A stretch of 33,605 nt of DNA, taken from the IMG/VR virus record IMGVR_UViG_3300010354_000018, positions 1 through 33,605 of that record; one strand, given 5' to 3'. The DNA comes from a virus. The position numbers were made by a program, and so were the translations under genes. Below are positions 1 to 6,183 of the stretch, piece by piece. The notes under the pieces are model-generated. The model was not told the DNA's origin, did not search any database, and was given only the letters and a program-made list of their open reading frames with translations. The number at the start of each line of letters is the position of its first letter. Within the stretch, counting starts at the first letter, position 1.

Positions 1-123
1 CGGTTTAACCTCGTCGAGGTCCTCCGGCTTAATAATTTCCTTACTAGCGTTAAGCTCGCAAAAGGTTGTATATTCTCCTCCGGCGCGTCGTCCACCTTTC
101 CAAATAGCGTAAGAGCTCTCGAA
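1..123. repeat. Terminal direct repeat, left copy
   Basis: These 123 bases are identical to 33483-33605 at the other end. The nuclease reading frame continues uninterrupted from one copy into the sequence preceding the other. This implies a circular or circularly permuted molecule of 33,482 bp; the overlap is probably an assembly overlap. A real short terminal repeat is less likely because it would split a gene. Confidence 0.9.
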
Positions 124-291
124 CTTTTCCGGCTCTAAAATAAGGGTGTGAATAAGGGCGCCCTTAATCATTGCGGGAGTGCTTTCTCTATCTCTATTCC
201 AATAGCTAACCAAGTGGTTAGGGCTTTCGCTAAACGCTTTAAGAGCGGAATAGCTTAAAGGTCGATCTTGTTTTAAAGTTGCTGCTTTCAT
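1..291 (-). CDS. RecE-like PD-(D/E)XK exonuclease, N-terminal part (gene continues at 33482 on the circle)
   Basis: The gene starts at 291 and runs off the left edge. On the circle it continues at 33482 and stops at 33015, giving 252 residues in total. This part carries the N-terminal signature of phage exodeoxyribonuclease VIII-like/DUF3799 proteins: a SYSALKAFSESPNHLVSYW segment (residues 13-31) followed by KGALIHTLILEP (43-54), where the glycine and histidine of motif I lie. The catalytic D and DxK residues are in the part at the right edge. Such enzymes resect dsDNA ends for recombination, usually beside an annealing or ssDNA-binding protein; the candidate partner here is the 989-1678 gene. 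The start follows a TTTAAAT-type leader shared exactly with the next gene upstream. Confidence 0.85.
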   Translation of the reverse strand, partial: MKAATLKQDRPLSYSALKAFSESPNHLVSYWNRDRESTPAMIKGALIHTLILEPEKFESSYAIWKGGRRAGGEYTTFCELNASKEIIKPEDLDEVKP

Positions 292-317
292 TGATTAAAA
301 TTTAAAGGGTTAATTTT
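285..317. repeat. 33-bp direct repeat, copy 1
   Basis: This stretch is identical to 621-653. Each copy covers, on the minus strand, the stop codon of one gene, an A/T-rich leader and the first codons (ATGAAAG) of the next gene. The two copies bracket the 105-residue gene, so recombination between them would remove exactly that gene and leave the operon joined. Confidence 0.9.
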
Positions 318-627
318 TTGCGTCTTTTTCTCTTGTTAATAATCGAACAAGCTCTAAGGTAAAGCTCTCGGTTATTTCTGCTTTTTTTGGCTCCGTTTCT
401 GATTTTTTTACCTCTTGTTTTTCTAAATGGTCTAAAGTTCTATATAAAAACGTTGGTGATGTTATATAGTTAGTCATTCCGTTAGGCTTGTCCACGAAAA
501 CTATAACGTCCTCAAATTCTCCACCGTCTGTATAAGAGGCGTGAAAAAATCCGGAGCTCGGATATTGACCGACGCTAAACTTATCGGTTACGCTTCTTAA
601 TAGTATTTGTTTTATTTCTACTTTCAT
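310..627 (-). CDS. Hypothetical protein, 105 aa, flanked by direct repeats
   Basis: I do not recognise this protein. It has a beta-rich first half (residues 1-60 with SGFFHASY and EDVIVFVD segments) and a charged lysine/glutamate-rich second half (about 75-105), with no signal peptide or membrane segment. It lies between the exonuclease and the small membrane protein in the leftward early operon. Its start and the start of the next gene sit in identical 33-bp repeats, so it behaves like a removable cassette. The ATG at 627 follows the usual TTTAAAT leader. Confidence 0.75.
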   Translation of the reverse strand: MKVEIKQILLRSVTDKFSVGQYPSSGFFHASYTDGGEFEDVIVFVDKPNGMTNYITSPTFLYRTLDHLEKQEVKKSETEPKKAEITESFTLELVRLLTREKDAKN

Positions 628-653
628 TGATTAAAATTTAAAGGGTTAATTTT
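621..653. repeat. 33-bp direct repeat, copy 2
   Basis: Second copy of the repeat at 285-317 (offset 336 bp, no mismatch). It contains the stop codon of the 92-residue membrane protein gene and the leader and start of the 105-residue gene. Confidence 0.9.
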
Positions 654-924
654 CTTTTTTTAGGTTTTCGACCTCTTGCTCAAATCTTGATCTTCTACCC
701 GGCCTTAAGTCTCTAAGGTCCTCCTCTTGCTTTTTTAAAAGTCTTGATCGGTAACTCGACCAAACAGGAAAGATTGCTAAAAAGATAGCCAACGGCGCCC
801 ATAAAGGACAAAGTACCCACCACCACGACCAAGTGATCGAGCCGGTTAATTTAAGTACAATAAAGATTAAAGTTAAAACTCCCAGGAAGCTCATACTACT
901 ATTATTTTCGTTTTTATTACTCAT
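646..924 (-). CDS. Small two-helix membrane protein ('transmembrane Fragile-X-F'-like)
   Basis: This is a 92-residue protein with two hydrophobic segments (about residues 12-30 and 35-54) separated by a short turn. The pattern VLKLTGSITWSWWWVLCPLW matches the small protein widely annotated in Bacteroidota and their phages as 'transmembrane Fragile-X-F protein'. The C-terminal third is strongly basic and acidic (KKQEEDLRDLRPGRRSR) and probably cytoplasmic. Its function is unknown; it sits among replication and recombination genes, not with the lysis genes, which argues against a holin. The name carries no functional meaning here. Confidence 0.8.
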   Translation of the reverse strand: MSNKNENNSSMSFLGVLTLIFIVLKLTGSITWSWWWVLCPLWAPLAIFLAIFPVWSSYRSRLLKKQEEDLRDLRPGRRSRFEQEVENLKKEN

Positions 925-960
925 TTTGTATTTTTTTTGAGGTTATTTTATAAGGTATAA

Positions 961-982
961 AGGGGCGACCGGAGCCGCCCCG
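961..982 (-). terminator. G/C-rich hairpin after the ssDNA-binding-like gene
   Basis: A perfect 6-bp stem, GGGGCG (962-967) with CGCCCC (976-981), has an 8-nt loop and lies just after the stop of the 989-1678 gene. On the minus strand it is followed only by a weak T-rich run, so it may be a leaky terminator or an RNA-stabilising hairpin. Confidence 0.45.
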
Positions 983-988
983 GGTTTA

Positions 989-1678
989 TTAAAAAGCTTG
1001 GCGTCCTTTTTTCGGAGCTGTGTCCGGGATTCTATCGTTTGTTTCGATTGTCTCCTCCTCCGCGGGAGTTATTGCGGGAGCTTCCTCTCCGCCTTGTGCT
1101 CTAGCGGGGAAAGGGATCGAGTTTATTAAAGCGGTGTAAAACTCTAGTTGCTCCGTGTCGTCCCAAACTAAGTTCCCTTTAACTTTAATTTGCTGCATCT
1201 TAGGGAGTCCGTTTGGTTTCTCTTTAGTGTAGAAAGCCTCGATTTTTTTACCGTCTTGGTAAGGAACTAAAAAGGAATTAAATCGGCCCGTCTCTTTGTT
1301 TTCGATGTTATACCCTTTAAGTAAAACGTCCTTATTAAAGTCCAAAACCGGAACGCGAGACAAAAATCCTTTTGCCGGTCCGCTCGATAGCGGTAAGCTG
1401 ATTTTCACTTTTGCGTCCGGCTCCTCAACTGTTGAAACGTCCATAAAGATATGTAGACGGGTCCCGTACTCGCTCGCCTCTGTTTGTAGGTCGTAAATTT
1501 GTCCCTCGTACCCTTCAAATTGGATCTCGTGGACCGTTTTCCCGGTGTTTGGGCCTTTCTCTAATACTCGAGCTACTGCTCCGGTCGTGTTTTCGTCCAC
1601 TCTTTGGACAAATTTTCCATTGGAAAAAGTAAGATACTTTTCTCCGCTTTGCTTTTCTGTTTTTGCTCCTCTACTCAT
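989..1678 (-). CDS. Candidate ssDNA-binding protein (Bacteroidota phage family), 229 aa
   Basis: It begins MSRGAKTEKQSGEKYLTFSN and is beta-rich over residues 1-190. It then carries a flexible acidic tail (about 195-225, with GGEEAPAITPAEEETIE) ending in KKGRQAF with a terminal phenylalanine. A compact beta domain plus an acidic tail is the layout of phage ssDNA-binding proteins, and the gene is co-oriented with an exonuclease, helicase and primase. That role is an inference; I cannot show an OB fold. An in-frame ATG at 1714 would add 12 residues but overlaps the upstream gene. The ATG at 1678 is preceded by the standard TTTAAAT leader and starts after that gene stops, so I chose it. Confidence 0.75.
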   Translation of the reverse strand: MSRGAKTEKQSGEKYLTFSNGKFVQRVDENTTGAVARVLEKGPNTGKTVHEIQFEGYEGQIYDLQTEASEYGTRLHIFMDVSTVEEPDAKVKISLPLSSGPAKGFLSRVPVLDFNKDVLLKGYNIENKETGRFNSFLVPYQDGKKIEAFYTKEKPNGLPKMQQIKVKGNLVWDDTEQLEFYTALINSIPFPARAQGGEEAPAITPAEEETIETNDRIPDTAPKKGRQAF

Positions 1679-1683
1679 AAAAA

Positions 1684-1911
1684 TTAATTTAAAGTTGTGT
1701 GATTTTCTAGGCACTCCTTAACGCGGTGCTCGTCTCGTAAATAGTCGGCCGCGTACAATATAGCGGCTTTAATAACTTCATGTTTTGATCCTAAGAAGGA
1801 AAAAGCGGCGGCGAGTTCGTGCTCGTAACCTTCAAACTCAAGACTTACCTCGTCGATAAAATTATCTTTTTCGTCTTTTGGCGCCTCTATTTTAAAAATA
1901 AACTTTTCCAT
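1684..1911 (-). CDS. Hypothetical protein, 75 aa
   Basis: An acidic small protein of unknown function. It opens with a beta-like MEKFIFKIEAP segment and then two predicted helices (about residues 30-50 and 52-66, including HEVIKAAILYAADYLRDEH). No catalytic motif or membrane segment is visible. It lies 4 bp after the promoter-proximal gene and 5 bp before the ssDNA-binding-like gene, so it is clearly in the same transcript. Confidence 0.7.
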   Translation of the reverse strand: MEKFIFKIEAPKDEKDNFIDEVSLEFEGYEHELAAAFSFLGSKHEVIKAAILYAADYLRDEHRVKECLENHTTLN

Positions 1912-1915
1912 AGTC

Positions 1916-2119
1916 TTAAGGGTTTACTTGTTCGATAGCGTCGGCGAGTTGCTCCAAGTTTCTAAGGATCTTCTCGTCGTGTATTTTTCCGCTTATTGTG
2001 TTTTTAATGCGGGAGAAATTTTTCTCCTCCGGGAACGCTTTAAGGTAAAGCGGATAAACCCCCACCGGGAGCCGCTTCTTAACTGCGTCTAGTTTTGTGT
2101 GAAATTCTAGTTTGCTCAT
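1916..2119 (-). CDS. Small possible DNA-binding regulator, 67 aa
   Basis: First gene of the leftward early operon. After a basic opening, the segment GVYPLYLKAFPEEKNFSRIK followed by NTISGKIHDEKILRNLEQLA has the helix spacing of a short helix-turn-helix protein of the Cro type, with S-R-I-K-N-T-I-S-G resembling a recognition helix and the following turn. That is only a pattern judgement. Its position next to a divergent promoter region with an inverted repeat is where an autoregulator would be expected. Alternative: an unrelated small early protein. Confidence 0.65.
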   Translation of the reverse strand: MSKLEFHTKLDAVKKRLPVGVYPLYLKAFPEEKNFSRIKNTISGKIHDEKILRNLEQLADAIEQVNP

Positions 2120-2148
2120 TTGATTATTTTTAATTGTTATTGATGTGG

Positions 2149-2179
2149 TAAAGATAGAGGTATTTTTTCAACCACCAAA
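2149..2179 (-). promoter_or_regulatory. Leftward early promoter candidate
   Basis: On the minus strand TTTG (2179-2176) is separated by 19 nt from TATCTTTA (2156-2149). This is one base from the Bacteroidota TTTG-N19-21-TAnnTTTG consensus. It lies 30 bp upstream of the ATG at 2119, the first gene of the leftward operon. Confidence 0.6.
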
Positions 2180-2186
2180 TAAAAAG

Positions 2187-2216
2187 TAACTTTTTTTAAT
2201 TAACAGTAAAAAGTTA
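2187..2216. repeat. Inverted repeat in the divergent control region
   Basis: TAACTTTTT (2187-2195) and AAAAAGTTA (2208-2216) form perfect 9-bp arms with a 12-nt spacer. It lies between the outward-facing promoter candidates, so it may be an operator; a transcript hairpin is also possible. Confidence 0.55.
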
Positions 2217-2248
2217 ATAAAAAATAAGTAGCGTATTAAAAAAGTTTA

Positions 2249-2256
2249 TATCTTTG
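2249..2256 (+). promoter_or_regulatory. Rightward promoter -7 element candidate
   Basis: TATCTTTG fits the Bacteroidota TAnnTTTG -7 element and lies 22 bp upstream of the ATG at 2279. No TTTG is visible at the proper distance upstream, so the assignment rests on one element only. Confidence 0.4.
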
Positions 2257-2278
2257 TTAAAATCTTAAATACTAAAGC

Positions 2279-2377
2279 ATGAATTTTTTAACCGTTATTT
2301 TTGAACTCTTTTTCCAACTGCTCGCGCTAGCCGCTTGCATCTTATTAATTAAAATAATTGTAAGCGATGAAGATTAA
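2279..2377 (+). CDS. 32-aa single-pass membrane peptide
   Basis: An ATG at 2279 opens a 32-codon frame reading MNFLTVIFELFFQLLALAAC, then a second hydrophobic stretch, and ending in an acidic VSDED. Nearly the whole peptide is one hydrophobic helix (residues 3-27) with a charged C-terminus. It starts 22 bp after the rightward -7 element, is preceded by TAAA-rich leader sequence, and its end overlaps the start of the DnaA-like gene (2367) by 11 bp, as in a coupled operon. Its function is unknown; the length makes it uncertain, but context and composition favour a real gene. Confidence 0.5.
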   Translation: MNFLTVIFELFFQLLALAACILLIKIIVSDED

Positions 2378-2849
2378 TAAAACTTTCAAAGTGATAAACG
2401 ACTCCTCTATTATAAAAATAGTGTGCGATACTCTCGCGGTCGACTTTCACGAACTAATAAAGAAAAACGCGACGCGACCCTTTCCGGATTATAGAACTAT
2501 TTTAGCCTATTGCTTAAAAGAGTACGGTCCTCCTTTTGGCGCCTCTGTTCGTATTGGTCGAATTTTAAACCGAAAGCATGATAATATATTATATATGTTC
2601 AAAAAATCGAGCAACTTAATAGAGACGGACGTAGAATTTAGAGCAAAATTAAACGAGTGTATTTTTAAACTTGAAAAACTAAAAACTGATAAAATGCAAA
2701 AGACAACGATCGAACTACTTAACGAGATGCAAAAGGCCCAAGTAATAACGGAGGCTTTTAAACTCACAATTTTAAGAGCTATTGAGCTCGAGAAAAACGA
2801 AGCTATACAAGCAATATTAGAGCAAAACAATTTAAACCAACCCAAGTAA
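2367..2849 (+). CDS. Stand-alone DnaA domain IV-like DNA-binding protein
   Basis: Residues 30-85 resemble the C-terminal DNA-binding domain of DnaA. RTILAYCLKEYG corresponds to the helix that precedes the turn, and IGRILNRKHDNILYMFKK corresponds to the DnaA signature region around RDHSTV, here R69-K-H71-D72-N73. There is no AAA+ ATPase domain. The rest (about 95-160) is alpha-helical and glutamine/lysine-rich, perhaps for dimerisation. Such proteins in phages could direct replication or repress transcription; the sequence does not decide which. Its stop overlaps the next ATG (TAATG), so the two are translated as a pair. Confidence 0.75.
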   Translation: MKINKTFKVINDSSIIKIVCDTLAVDFHELIKKNATRPFPDYRTILAYCLKEYGPPFGASVRIGRILNRKHDNILYMFKKSSNLIETDVEFRAKLNECIFKLEKLKTDKMQKTTIELLNEMQKAQVITEAFKLTILRAIELEKNEAIQAILEQNNLNQPK

Positions 2850-3613
2850 TGAAAGGAAAAACCCTAAATTTAAGCCGCCCGTTAATAACGTTCGACTTAG
2901 AAACCACCGGACTAAACTCCAAAACCGACCGCATTGTCGAAATTTCAATTATCAAACGCTTTCCCGGAGGCAAAAAGGCCGACGTTATAAAGACTCGGAA
3001 AATAAACCCGTGCCGACCAATACCGGAGGAGGTGAGTAAGATACACGGAATTTACGACAAAGACGTTAAGGACTGCCCAACCTTCCAAGACGTAGCGGAG
3101 AGCCTCGCGGCCCTCATTAAAGGGTGCGACTTTGTCGGATATAACTCGAACCGCTTCGATATTCCTTTCTTATTAACCGAGTTTGAACGCGCCGGGATTT
3201 ACGACGCTTTGGACGGGGCGGAATTTATCGACGTTTTTAACTTGTATTGTAAATTTAACCCTCGCACGTTGTCGGCTGCTTATTCCGAGTATTGCGGTAA
3301 GAGTTTGGACGCCCATAAAGCGGAGGAGGACGCTAAGGCGACGCTCGAGGTATTGGAGGCAATAATTAACGAGCATAGCCACGAACTCGAGGACGATAGT
3401 GTCAAAGGATTGGCGGGAGTTGGTAAAAAGACGGACGCCGTAGATGTTTTAGGTGTGGTTATTAACTCACCAAAGGGCCCTGTTTTCTCCATTGGCAAGC
3501 ATAAGGGCGAACTTGTAAAGGATTGCCGTTCTTATTGCGATTGGATCATTAACGCGAGCGACTTTAGCTTCAATACAAAAAAAGTAATTGAGAAAATTTT
3601 AAAAAATAGTTAG
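2849..3613 (+). CDS. DnaQ-like 3'-5' exonuclease (DEDDh) with ExoX-type tail domain
   Basis: All exonuclease motifs are visible: Exo I FDLETTG (D16, E18), Exo II GYNSNRFDIPFL (D104) and Exo III AHKAEEDA (H156, D161), which makes it a DEDDh enzyme. After a linker, residues about 215-254 (IGKHKGELVKDCRSYCDWII) resemble the small DUF3820-like domain found at the end of exodeoxyribonuclease X-type proteins. It probably degrades 3' ends of DNA during replication or repair, or host DNA. It is coupled to the DnaA-like gene by a TAATG overlap. No DNA polymerase is encoded in the window, so it would proofread for the host polymerase or act alone. Confidence 0.88.
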   Translation: MKGKTLNLSRPLITFDLETTGLNSKTDRIVEISIIKRFPGGKKADVIKTRKINPCRPIPEEVSKIHGIYDKDVKDCPTFQDVAESLAALIKGCDFVGYNSNRFDIPFLLTEFERAGIYDALDGAEFIDVFNLYCKFNPRTLSAAYSEYCGKSLDAHKAEEDAKATLEVLEAIINEHSHELEDDSVKGLAGVGKKTDAVDVLGVVINSPKGPVFSIGKHKGELVKDCRSYCDWIINASDFSFNTKKVIEKILKNS

Positions 3614-3615
3614 TT

Positions 3616-4101
3616 ATGGAAGATAAAATTTTAAAACAAATTGAAAGCGAGGCAGCTAAATTATATCCGTGTGTTCAATTAACATCACTTAGTGCGCCTC
3701 ACGCTTACTCACTTGAAGAGTTAGCGTTTATAGAGGGCGCAAAGTTCGGCTACAACATCAAGGAGAGTATTAACGATACGATTACAGAAGCGGTAAGAGT
3801 AATGACAGGTTACTTATCGAAAGTAGAAGAAAAAGAAGATAGGCAAATTATCATTAAGGCTATGTATGAGTGTGAAAGACTTTCCGCCTCCCAAAACACT
3901 GTAAGCAATGAAGAGTGGATAAGCGTGGAGCATGCCTTGCCTAAGAACGCTGATACTGTTTTAGTTTTTACGAGTGCAGGGGGAACTTCAACGTGTTTTA
4001 TTACAGCTAAACAATGGAGATACGCTTGGAATAGCAAGTATATTGACAGCAGTTTAACTGTTACTCACTGGAAAGAAATTAACCCACCTAAAGAAAAATA
4101 G
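3616..4101 (+). CDS. DUF551-like protein, 161 aa
   Basis: The C-terminal half (about residues 100-158) begins with EWISVEHALPKNADTVLVF and ends with VTHWKEINPPKEK. This is the layout of DUF551, a short domain common in phages (WISV..LP...VLVY ... THW.PLP.PP). The N-terminal half is helical (EELAFIEGAKFGYNIKESI). Function is unknown. The gene begins 2 bp after the exonuclease stop but is poor in CpG and uses A/T-ending codons, unlike the exonuclease, so it starts the compositionally different group 3616-4714. Confidence 0.75.
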   Translation: MEDKILKQIESEAAKLYPCVQLTSLSAPHAYSLEELAFIEGAKFGYNIKESINDTITEAVRVMTGYLSKVEEKEDRQIIIKAMYECERLSASQNTVSNEEWISVEHALPKNADTVLVFTSAGGTSTCFITAKQWRYAWNSKYIDSSLTVTHWKEINPPKEK

Positions 4102-4102
4102 T

Positions 4103-4285
4103 ATGGCAACATTTAAGGTAGTATGCAGAATACAAGAAGAAGGAAAGTTCAAAGAGCATCCTTTGTTTATAAAAAATCAGAAAGATAGTAATGAGGCCGA
4201 GAAAACTGCTAAATACTATTTTTTAGAAGAAAATTCTAAATTGAAACAACAAATATTGGATAATTTACTAACCCACCCACTGTAA
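4103..4285 (+). CDS. Hypothetical protein, 60 aa
   Basis: A small lysine/glutamate-rich soluble protein (MATFKVVCRIQEEGKFKEHP) with a predicted helix over residues 27-55. There is no recognisable family. It starts one base after the previous stop codon and shares the low-CpG composition of its neighbours, consistent with transfer as a block. Confidence 0.65.
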   Translation: MATFKVVCRIQEEGKFKEHPLFIKNQKDSNEAEKTAKYYFLEENSKLKQQILDNLLTHPL

Positions 4286-4294
4286 AATAAGAGT

Positions 4295-4558
4295 ATGGAA
4301 AAGGAAAAAATTAAAATGGAACAGGGTAAAATATACTTCATTAGCTATGGGGGAAATACTCAAATACTTGGAAGATATGAAAAGTCAGATATTTGTCAGC
4401 ACTTCTTTTATGATTTACTTCATTATTGGAATGGCTTTGAATCGTTTAGAAAAGGTGGTCAATATTGCGTTACAAGTGGAATAGAAGAAATTCGTCCCGC
4501 ATCACAAGCCGAAAAAATGGCTTTAGTTAGATTTGAAATTGAACATAATTGTATTTAA
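4295..4558 (+). CDS. Hypothetical protein, 87 aa
   Basis: The protein is rich in aromatic residues and beta-like in its first part (KIYFISYGGNTQILGRYE), then FFYDLLHYWNGFESFRKGG and an acidic C-terminal helix. I have an impression of similar small proteins in Bacteroidota phages but no function. A second in-frame ATG lies 21 bases downstream (residue 8, MEQGKI) and could be the true start. Low CpG, like its neighbours. Confidence 0.65.
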   Translation: MEKEKIKMEQGKIYFISYGGNTQILGRYEKSDICQHFFYDLLHYWNGFESFRKGGQYCVTSGIEEIRPASQAEKMALVRFEIEHNCI

Positions 4559-4561
4559 CCT

Positions 4562-4714
4562 ATGACAAACAAAGAACAACAAAAACAAGAGCGAGAAAAA
4601 GCAGTGAGGGAATACAAGGATAAACTGATTGACGAATTAGATAGCGGAATATCACTTGATACTACCTACGTTTATTACGCTGAATTAGTAGGGTTAATTG
4701 AAAAAATCACTTAG
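4562..4714 (+). CDS. Hypothetical protein, 50 aa
   Basis: A short frame begins at the ATG at 4562, three bases after the previous stop codon. It encodes a glutamine/lysine/glutamate-rich helix (MTNKEQQKQEREKAVREYKD) followed by an acidic, tyrosine-containing end. It is the last gene of the rightward operon and overlaps the last 8 bases of the convergent spanin-like gene. The terminator at 4776-4805 follows. Its function is unknown. Confidence 0.6.
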   Translation: MTNKEQQKQEREKAVREYKDKLIDELDSGISLDTTYVYYAELVGLIEKIT

Positions 4715-5318
4715 AAAGCATAAGCCAAATAAAACCGGCCGCCGTGGCCACCGGGTAAAGTACCCGCTGTATTTTAAGGACCGTAATTTTACGGTCCTTT
4801 TTTTTGTGCTGCTTTTTAGACTCCTCAAGATCGGCCCGAACTGCTCCGAGCTGCTCCTCTGTTAAAGCGAGGGTTTTCTCTACGTTGGCCGTAATTGTGT
4901 CCTTTTTGCTTATTATCTTGGCTAGGTTGTTAATAGTTGAGTCTTTAACCTCGACAAGTGTCTCGAGGTCCTTTATTTGCCCTTTCATTGCGTCTGTGTA
5001 CTCAATAACCAAAGTATCTGTAATTTTTACCGTCTCGCTTAAATACTTAATCCTTTCCTTACCTTTTACGACTTTGCTCTTAATGTTTTCCGCCCTTTCT
5101 GCGAGCGAGTCGTTGAGGTCGAAAAGTTCGTCGACCTCTTGCAAAAGAGCCGCGTTTTGATACTTTAAAAAAATTTTCTCTGTCTCTATCTTTTCGAGCT
5201 TTGCGCTTAAGTTGTCGATTACTTTCTCGCCTCCGCAACCTTTACCAAGAAGGACCAAGACAAGAAAAGTTATAATAACATAAGGAAGGGCAAAAAATAT
5301 TTTTTCTCTAGTGCTCAT
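4707..5318 (-). CDS. Spanin-like protein: N-terminal signal/TM, long coiled coil, C-terminal TM
   Basis: 203 residues. A hydrophobic segment (residues 7-25) is followed by G-K-G-Cys28-G-G. About 140 residues of heptad-rich coiled coil follow, then a C-terminal hydrophobic helix (about 185-201, PVATAAGFIWLML). An N-terminal lipoprotein-like signal, periplasmic coiled coil and C-terminal membrane anchor is the layout of unimolecular spanins (phage T1 gp11), which fuse inner and outer membranes at lysis. The residue before the Cys pair (K26) is atypical for a lipobox, so it may instead be anchored by two transmembrane helices. It follows the M15 peptidase by 4 bp at the end of the lysis cassette. 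Confidence 0.6.
   Translation of the reverse strand: MSTREKIFFALPYVIITFLVLVLLGKGCGGEKVIDNLSAKLEKIETEKIFLKYQNAALLQEVDELFDLNDSLAERAENIKSKVVKGKERIKYLSETVKITDTLVIEYTDAMKGQIKDLETLVEVKDSTINNLAKIISKKDTITANVEKTLALTEEQLGAVRADLEESKKQHKKKDRKITVLKIQRVLYPVATAAGFIWLMLSK
4776..4805 (+). terminator. Rightward Rho-independent terminator
   Basis: A perfect 11-bp inverted repeat, AAGGACCGTAA (4776-4786) and TTACGGTCCTT (4789-4799), runs into eight T residues (4798-4805) on the plus strand. It lies 62 bp after the last rightward stop codon and inside the coding part of the convergent spanin-like gene (its KKKDRKITVLK region). Confidence 0.85.
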
Positions 5319-5322
5319 AAAA

Positions 5323-5874
5323 TTATACTTTGATAAATCCGAAAACCGTTTTAGGAGTTACAACTTTAATCGAGTCCGCGCTCTTTTCGTGCTCTCTAAC
5401 GTCGAAGTGTAACCACCCCGGCGTGTCTTTTGGGTGTTCTAACCTTCTTAAGCCTAAAGCGTGGAAAGCTTTCGCGTTGGCTGTTACTATTGCGTACATT
5501 TGCGCGCCACTCATTCCGGAAACGTGTAAATCCGTCCCTCCGTCGTTGTGAGTCTTACCTTTTAAAATTCTATGAGCCGAGGCCGGCGCCCCTTGAGTGC
5601 ATCGGTCCGTACGAAGTCCGCACCAATCCGAGTAAGATCCTTTTGTAATATCTTCGATAATTTTATCAATTGATAAAGTATCTTTGTGCTCTTGGTAGTA
5701 AGGCCACCAATTATTAATAAAACAAGATTTACCGACAAGCTCGCGGAATAGTTGAGCGATAGCGAAGGCCTTAGGGTTTACTTTGCTTAGTCCGTTATCC
5801 GCACTTTTAAAGTAAGTCATCGGGTCGACAAACTCGTCTAAAAAAAAGTTTTTCGATACTGCTTTCCTTTCCAT
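5323..5874 (-). CDS. Endolysin-type peptidase, M15 family
   Basis: The 183-residue protein begins with SKNFFLDEFVDP, typical of phage and Bacteroidota M15 peptidases. It carries the zinc-site regions SAHRILKGKTHNDGGTDLHV (99-118; H101 or H109 and D115 as ligands) and GWLHFDVR (153-160; H156 and D158). The spacing in the first motif is longer than the classical SxHxxGxAxD. It probably cleaves peptidoglycan peptide cross-links during lysis. It has no signal peptide, so export would depend on the holin. It lies between the holin-like and spanin-like genes. Confidence 0.85.
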   Translation of the reverse strand: MERKAVSKNFFLDEFVDPMTYFKSADNGLSKVNPKAFAIAQLFRELVGKSCFINNWWPYYQEHKDTLSIDKIIEDITKGSYSDWCGLRTDRCTQGAPASAHRILKGKTHNDGGTDLHVSGMSGAQMYAIVTANAKAFHALGLRRLEHPKDTPGWLHFDVREHEKSADSIKVVTPKTVFGFIKV

Positions 5875-5883
5875 AAAATAAGA

Positions 5884-6183
5884 TTATTGAGTTACTTCTT
5901 TTGTCGGAGTAGCTTCGGGAGTTTTCTCCGGGCCTCCGCCGCTCTTAAATTTGATAATTTGATCCGCCGTAACAAGGCCAATAAAAAAGGCCGCCGCCAC
6001 CACGTCAATAATTAAAATGCTTATAGCGAGATGATCGCTTATAACCGGGAGGTTAAAAACTTGGTAATTTGCATAAACTCCGCAAAAAGTAAAAGTAAAA
6101 GCCGTTAATTTTCTCCCGCTGAAACCGTTGTCTTTTTTATTGTCAAAAGATCCTAAAAGCCCGTTTATTATTTCTTTTCTCAT
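5884..6183 (-). CDS. Holin candidate, two transmembrane segments
   Basis: 99 residues with two hydrophobic helices, about 27-46 (TAFTFTFCGVYANYQVF) and 51-76 (AISILIIDVVAAAFFIGLV), and a polar proline/glutamate/threonine-rich C-terminus. Size, topology and position just upstream of the M15 peptidase fit a class II-type holin; no family is recognised with certainty. Its ATG overlaps the stop of a 17-codon micro-frame. Confidence 0.65.
   Translation of the reverse strand: MRKEIINGLLGSFDNKKDNGFSGRKLTAFTFTFCGVYANYQVFNLPVISDHLAISILIIDVVAAAFFIGLVTADQIIKFKSGGGPEKTPEATPTKEVTQ

Noticed and set aside
2507-2845. 112-codon minus-strand frame opposite the DnaA-like gene
   Set aside because: It is rich in serine, phenylalanine and isoleucine as expected for the complement of a lysine-rich gene, and the plus frame has a convincing domain.
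4722-4746. G/C-rich hairpin followed by a T-rich run on the minus strand as a terminator for the late operon
   Set aside because: The possible stems are short or bulged and lie in codons of the spanin-like gene; the T run is interrupted. It may contribute but cannot be claimed.
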